Below, in pieces: positions 5,383 to 7,837 of a stretch of 7,837 nucleotides of DNA. How positions within the stretch are numbered: the first letter of the stretch is position 1; each line of letters starts with the position of its first letter. A program made the position numbers and the translations under genes. Under the pieces are notes generated by a model. The model ran no database searches. It saw nothing but the letters and a program-made list of their open reading frames with translations, and was not told where the DNA came from. The DNA comes from JAMIFN01 sp964608575 (GTDB lineage: Bacteria > Pseudomonadota > Gammaproteobacteria > Burkholderiales > Burkholderiaceae_C), in the NCBI GenBank assembly GCA_964608575.1, contig CAZSPW010000083.1, positions 1-7,837 on the forward strand, given 5' to 3'.

Positions 5383-5440
5383 TTTAATAGCTGCTCAGGC
5401 AGCTTTGGCGGCCTGAATTGCCAAAAACACCCTTAAAAAA
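5383..5440 (+). repeat. Dispersed intergenic two-hairpin repeat, copy B
   Basis: This is the second copy of the element at 231-292, in opposite orientation. It contains a perfect hairpin AGCTGC-TCAG-GCAGCT (5389-5404). An immediately adjacent second stem pairs TTTGGC (5404-5409) with GCCAAA (5420-5425) around a 10-nt loop. Compared with copy A, one base pair in this second stem changes from T-A to A-T and another from C-G to a wobble, so pairing is kept while the sequence differs. The end of the repeat (TTAAAAA, 5433-5439) overlaps the last codons and the stop of yceF. The element would form structure in the yceF to methyltransferase transcript. Confidence 0.75.
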
Positions 5441-6062
5441 GGCTGATGCCAGCGGCTCTGAGCATTCTGGCAGTATGGATCAGCGGCAAGCCGATTAAGG
5501 CCGTGGGGTCGTCGCTTTCAATGGCGTCTAAAAGCGCAATGCCCAAACCTTCGCTTTTGGCGCTGCCAGCGCAGTCATAGGGTTGCTCGGCGCGCAGATA
5601 TTGTTCTATTGCTGCGTCGCTCACATCACGGAAACGCACACGCACGCTAGCGGTGTGCTGTTGGCAAAAACCATCTGCAGGGCAAACCACCGCCACGCTG
5701 GTGTGAAAAATCAGGGTTTGGCCGCGCATTTTTTGCAGCTGCGCCACGGCTTTCTCATGCGTGCCAGGTTTGCCCAAAGATTGCCCATTCAAATCGGCCA
5801 CTTGGTCTGAACCTATCACCACCGCCGCCTGCAATTGCTCACCTATGGCATTGGCTTTGGCCAGCGCCAAACGCTGCGCCAGTGCCAGCGGCGCTTCGCC
5901 AGCCAGAGGGGTTTCATCCACCTCAGGCGCTATGGTCAAAAAGGGAAGGCGCAGGCGCTCTAACAATTCTTTGCGGTAACGCGAGGTGGAAGCCAGCACC
6001 AGTGGCCTTTGTTGCTGCGCCAGCGCGAATAAATCGTGAAGTTCGTGATTGATGTCCGTCAT
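5433..6062 (-). CDS. yceF: Maf/YceF family 7-methyl-GTP pyrophosphatase
   Basis: Maf-fold nucleotide pyrophosphatases remove non-canonical or modified nucleotides; the YceF branch prefers 7-methyl-GTP. From ATG 6062 the protein has 209 residues, a normal size. It shows the LASTSRYRKELL phosphate-binding start (23-34), APEVDE (45-50), GSDQ with the catalytic aspartate (84-87, D86), GKPGT (97-101), CAGSAKSEG (164-172) and DPTALIGLPL (185-194). The last of these and the CAGS.KSEG form are typical of YceF rather than of the dTTP/UTP-type Maf. The frame is open to 6098, but those 12 extra codons lie in the divergent promoter region. It diverges from yceD by 57 bp, the same neighbour relation as in E. 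coli. A TACACT -10-like element (6077-6072) lies 9 nt before the ATG. The last codons overlap repeat copy B. Confidence 0.92.
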   Translation of the reverse strand: MTDINHELHDLFALAQQQRPLVLASTSRYRKELLERLRLPFLTIAPEVDETPLAGEAPLALAQRLALAKANAIGEQLQAAVVIGSDQVADLNGQSLGKPGTHEKAVAQLQKMRGQTLIFHTSVAVVCPADGFCQQHTASVRVRFRDVSDAAIEQYLRAEQPYDCAGSAKSEGLGIALLDAIESDDPTALIGLPLIHTARMLRAAGISLF

Positions 6063-6071
6063 AGTGCGCCA

Positions 6072-6111
6072 AGTGTAAACCCGTATATCCCAGCACACTC
6101 TGGACTATGAT
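6072..6111. promoter_or_regulatory. Divergent -10 elements of yceF and yceD
   Basis: In the 57-bp gap, TATGAT (6106-6111, plus) matches the -10 consensus at five of six positions and sits 8 nt before the yceD ATG. TACACT (6077-6072, minus) matches at four of six and sits 9 nt before the yceF ATG. Neither has a convincing -35 or a Shine-Dalgarno. The spacing would put the transcription starts at or very near the start codons. Confidence 0.4.
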
Positions 6112-6119
6112 GCGCGCCT

Positions 6120-6701
6120 ATGACTGCAGCTTTTAACCTCTACGACCTCGACATCAAAAAATTCGCCCAGGACGGCGCCCAAGCAAGCGGCGCGCTGAAT
6201 TTGGCCGATTTTGCCCGCGTCTGCGAAGACCTGCCTGAAGGCACTGCCCGCCCCCTGCCTGCGGTGCAGTGGCAGGCGCAGGGCCAGTGGCGCAATGTGC
6301 TGGGGCAAAGCGTGCCTTACACACAAAGCGAAGTCATGGGGCAGCCTTGGCTGCATTTGGAAATCCACACCGAAGTTGCGCGCCACTGCCAACGCTGCCT
6401 GCAGCCCATGGTTTTGCCTGTGGCCGTCGATCGCGATTACCGCTTTGTCGCCGATGAAGCTACTGCCAGCGCCCAAGACGAGGACAGCCTAGAAGATGTC
6501 TTGGTGTGGGATAAACACTTTGACCTGCACGCTTTGTTGGAAGACGAAATTCTGCTGGACCTGCCCCTCATCCCCATGCACGAGGTCTGCCCCCATTTGG
6601 CCGCGCCTGTGCTTGCCACGCCAAGAGCAGAAGAGGCTGAGGAGAAAAAACAGCAACCCTTTGCTGGCCTTGCGGATTTGCTGAAAAAGTCTGGCAAGTA
6701 A
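6120..6701 (+). CDS. yceD: YceD (DUF177), large ribosomal RNA accumulation protein
   Basis: YceD/DUF177 proteins are needed for normal 23S rRNA accumulation in E. coli and plastids; the mechanism is not settled. This 193-residue protein carries the family's HCQRCLQP motif (89-96, C90 and C93) and the downstream EDEILLDLPLIPMHEVC block (141-157, C157). These cysteines could bind metal, which is inferred only. The C-terminus ends FAGLADLLKKSGK, a short tail resembling the usual F..L..L..... ending of the family. It diverges from yceF as in E. coli. What is odd is the downstream side: rpmF (ribosomal protein L32) normally follows at once, often with plsX and fab genes, but here 55 bp lead straight to corC. 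Confidence 0.9.
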   Translation: MTAAFNLYDLDIKKFAQDGAQASGALNLADFARVCEDLPEGTARPLPAVQWQAQGQWRNVLGQSVPYTQSEVMGQPWLHLEIHTEVARHCQRCLQPMVLPVAVDRDYRFVADEATASAQDEDSLEDVLVWDKHFDLHALLEDEILLDLPLIPMHEVCPHLAAPVLATPRAEEAEEKKQQPFAGLADLLKKSGK

Positions 6702-6756
6702 AAGTGGGGCGCAGATACGCTATGCTTACCTACTTGTTTGACTCTTATGCCCTTTC

Positions 6757-7632
6757 GTGAGCGATACCCCTGCAGGCGCTGCGCCTAAACCACAGCACCA
6801 CACCTCCCACCAAGACAGCCGTAGCTTTTTGCGCCGTGTCTATGAATTTATTCACCCCGGCCCCGACTCCAAAGACGAGCTGATGGAAACCTTGGCCGAG
6901 GCCGAGGACAACCGCGTGATCGGCGCCGAAAGCCGCGCCATGCTCGAAGGCGTGCTGCGCATTGCCGATATGACGGCGGGACAAGTCATGGTGGCCGCGC
7001 CGCGCATGGATTTGATTGATATTGATGCCGCACTAGAGGACATCATGCACATCGTCATCAGCACCGCGCATTCGCGTTTTCCTGTGTTTGAAGGCAGTCG
7101 TGAAAACATCATCGGCACGCTGATGGCCAAAGACTTGCTGAAACTACAGCGCGCGCCCGAACTGAATTTGCGCACCCTGCTGCGCCCTGCAGTGTTTATT
7201 CCTGAAAGCAAAAAACTCAATGATTTGCTGCGCGATTTCCGCAGCCGCCGCAATCACTTGGCCATCGTGGTGGATGAGTTTGGCCGCACCGCTGGTTTAG
7301 TCACCATTGAGGATGTGCTGGAAGAAATCGTTGGCGAAATTGAAGACGAATTCGATATTGACGAAAACGACGGCGCCATTTACGCCATGGCAGACGGCAA
7401 AAGCTGGCGCGTGGCTGGCAATACCGAGGTCGAACGCGTAGCTGAACATTTTGAAATCAATCTGCAAGCCGAGGGCGAGACACAACGCTTTGACACCATT
7501 GCAGGCTTGATCGCGCACGAGCTAGGCCATGTGCCCAAACGCGGCGAATTCTATGAAAAAGCGGGGCTGCGCTTTACCGCCCTGCACACCGTTAGCGGCA
7601 CGGTGAAATGGCTCAAAGTCACGCGCATCTAA
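6757..7632 (+). CDS. corC: CorC/YbeX-type CBS-pair protein (HlyC/CorC family)
   Basis: This 291-residue protein has the short, soluble architecture of CorC/YbeX: an N-terminal linker with FIHPGPDSKDEL (31-42), then tandem CBS domains (about 75-135 and 140-200; motifs DVMVA-like QVMVAAPR at 76-83, HSRFPV at 105-110, DEFGRTAGLVTIEDVLEEI at 173-191), an acidic stretch GEIEDEFDIDEND (193-205) and a C-terminal CorC_HlyC domain (about 208-288; AHELGHVPKRGE at 253-264). There is no DUF21 membrane domain. CorC was linked to Mg2+/Co2+ efflux; YbeX has since been tied to ribosome metabolism. The start is GTG at 6757; the upstream stop TGA at 6739 leaves no ATG in frame. The usual ybeZ-ybeY-corC-lnt order is not seen here, and it follows yceD instead. 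Confidence 0.92.
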   Translation: MSDTPAGAAPKPQHHTSHQDSRSFLRRVYEFIHPGPDSKDELMETLAEAEDNRVIGAESRAMLEGVLRIADMTAGQVMVAAPRMDLIDIDAALEDIMHIVISTAHSRFPVFEGSRENIIGTLMAKDLLKLQRAPELNLRTLLRPAVFIPESKKLNDLLRDFRSRRNHLAIVVDEFGRTAGLVTIEDVLEEIVGEIEDEFDIDENDGAIYAMADGKSWRVAGNTEVERVAEHFEINLQAEGETQRFDTIAGLIAHELGHVPKRGEFYEKAGLRFTALHTVSGTVKWLKVTRI

Positions 7633-7694
7633 GGCCAGTGATTGCAGACCCATAAAAAACCTGAACGCGCCAGCTAGAGCAGAAAAGCACCGCC

Positions 7695-7837
7695 CTACAG
7701 CAATGGACTGAGCGCCGCCCAAGCATTGTTCCAAATGCGTTGCAATCGCCCCCAGCTTTGTACCTGGCTAGCCTGCACCACTTGTGCCAGGGCGCAATAT
7801 TCGCGCTGGCGCTGCATAATGGCTGCGGCTAGCTGCC
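7695..7837 (-). CDS. C-terminal fragment of an unrecognised protein (runs off right edge)
   Basis: On the minus strand an open frame enters from the right edge and ends at TAG 7697-7695, giving 46 complete codons. The visible part reads QLAAAIMQRQREYCALAQ, then a stretch rich in Q, V and A, and ends WAALSPLL. It looks wholly helical, with tryptophans near the end. Of the three minus-strand frames here, the other two hit stops early. I do not recognise the family; a helical granule-associated (phasin-like) protein is one weak possibility. It converges on corC with 62 bp between the stop codons and no clear terminator. Confidence 0.5.
   Translation of the reverse strand, partial: QLAAAIMQRQREYCALAQVVQASQVQSWGRLQRIWNNAWAALSPLL

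Noticed and set aside
6063..6098. 12-codon N-terminal extension of YceF
   Set aside because: It would occupy most of the yceF-yceD divergent gap and cover the TACACT -10-like element. Family proteins start close to the LASTS motif, so ATG 6062 is preferred.
7654..7676. Intrinsic terminator on the minus strand after the right-edge gene (GC-rich segment then six T)
   Set aside because: The T-run is good, but only a 3-bp stem (CTG/CAG) can form in front of it, which is too weak to call.
1..7837. CRISPR arrays, tRNA or rRNA genes, insertion sequences or prophage genes
   Set aside because: I saw no regularly spaced repeats, cloverleaf, rRNA-like conserved stretches, transposase or integrase motifs on either strand.

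Overview
The window looks like a chromosomal housekeeping segment from a betaproteobacterium, most likely Burkholderiales and probably Comamonadaceae. This rests on the type of each protein (Lon, MltG, YgfZ, MoxR, a CoxE-like VWA protein, an RsmI paralogue, YceF, YceD and a short CorC), the moderately GC-rich coding sequence, and a dispersed intergenic hairpin repeat resembling ones I remember from that family. I see no phage, transposon, CRISPR, rRNA or tRNA.

Layout. Positions 1-46 (minus) hold the first 15 codons of lon. Its 5' region (47-230) carries a near-consensus heat-shock (sigma-32) promoter that overlaps a perfect 15-bp palindrome. The first copy of a ~60-bp two-hairpin repeat lies at 231-292, between lon and mltG. 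mltG (312-1361, minus) and ygfZ (1392-2333, plus) diverge from a 30-bp gap. ygfZ is followed after 18 bp by a moxR-type AAA+ ATPase (2352-3272), then a CoxE-like VWA gene (3328-4524) with its own promoter-like -10. The VWA gene converges on an RsmI-like tetrapyrrole-methylase-fold gene (4570-5373, minus). That gene lies downstream of yceF (5433-6062, minus), and the second repeat copy fills the gap between them. yceF diverges from yceD (6120-6701, plus). A short corC/ybeX gene follows yceD (6757-7632, plus). The C-terminal 46 codons of an unrecognised minus-strand gene run off the right edge (7695-7837).

Themes. Envelope and quality-control functions dominate: Lon proteolysis, MltG glycan termination, YgfZ Fe-S maintenance, YceF nucleotide housekeeping, YceD 23S rRNA accumulation and CorC/YbeX. 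Several usual partnerships are broken. mltG is not followed by tmk, moxR is not followed by DUF58/TgpA genes, and yceD is not followed by rpmF-plsX-fab. The most interesting non-coding signals are the lon promoter with its embedded palindrome, the paired repeat whose two copies differ by compensatory changes in a stem, and the recurring placement of -10-like hexamers 7-11 nt before start codons that lack Shine-Dalgarno sequences, which suggests leaderless transcripts.

I found no convincing wholly new multi-gene system. The moxR-VWA pairing is the nearest candidate.
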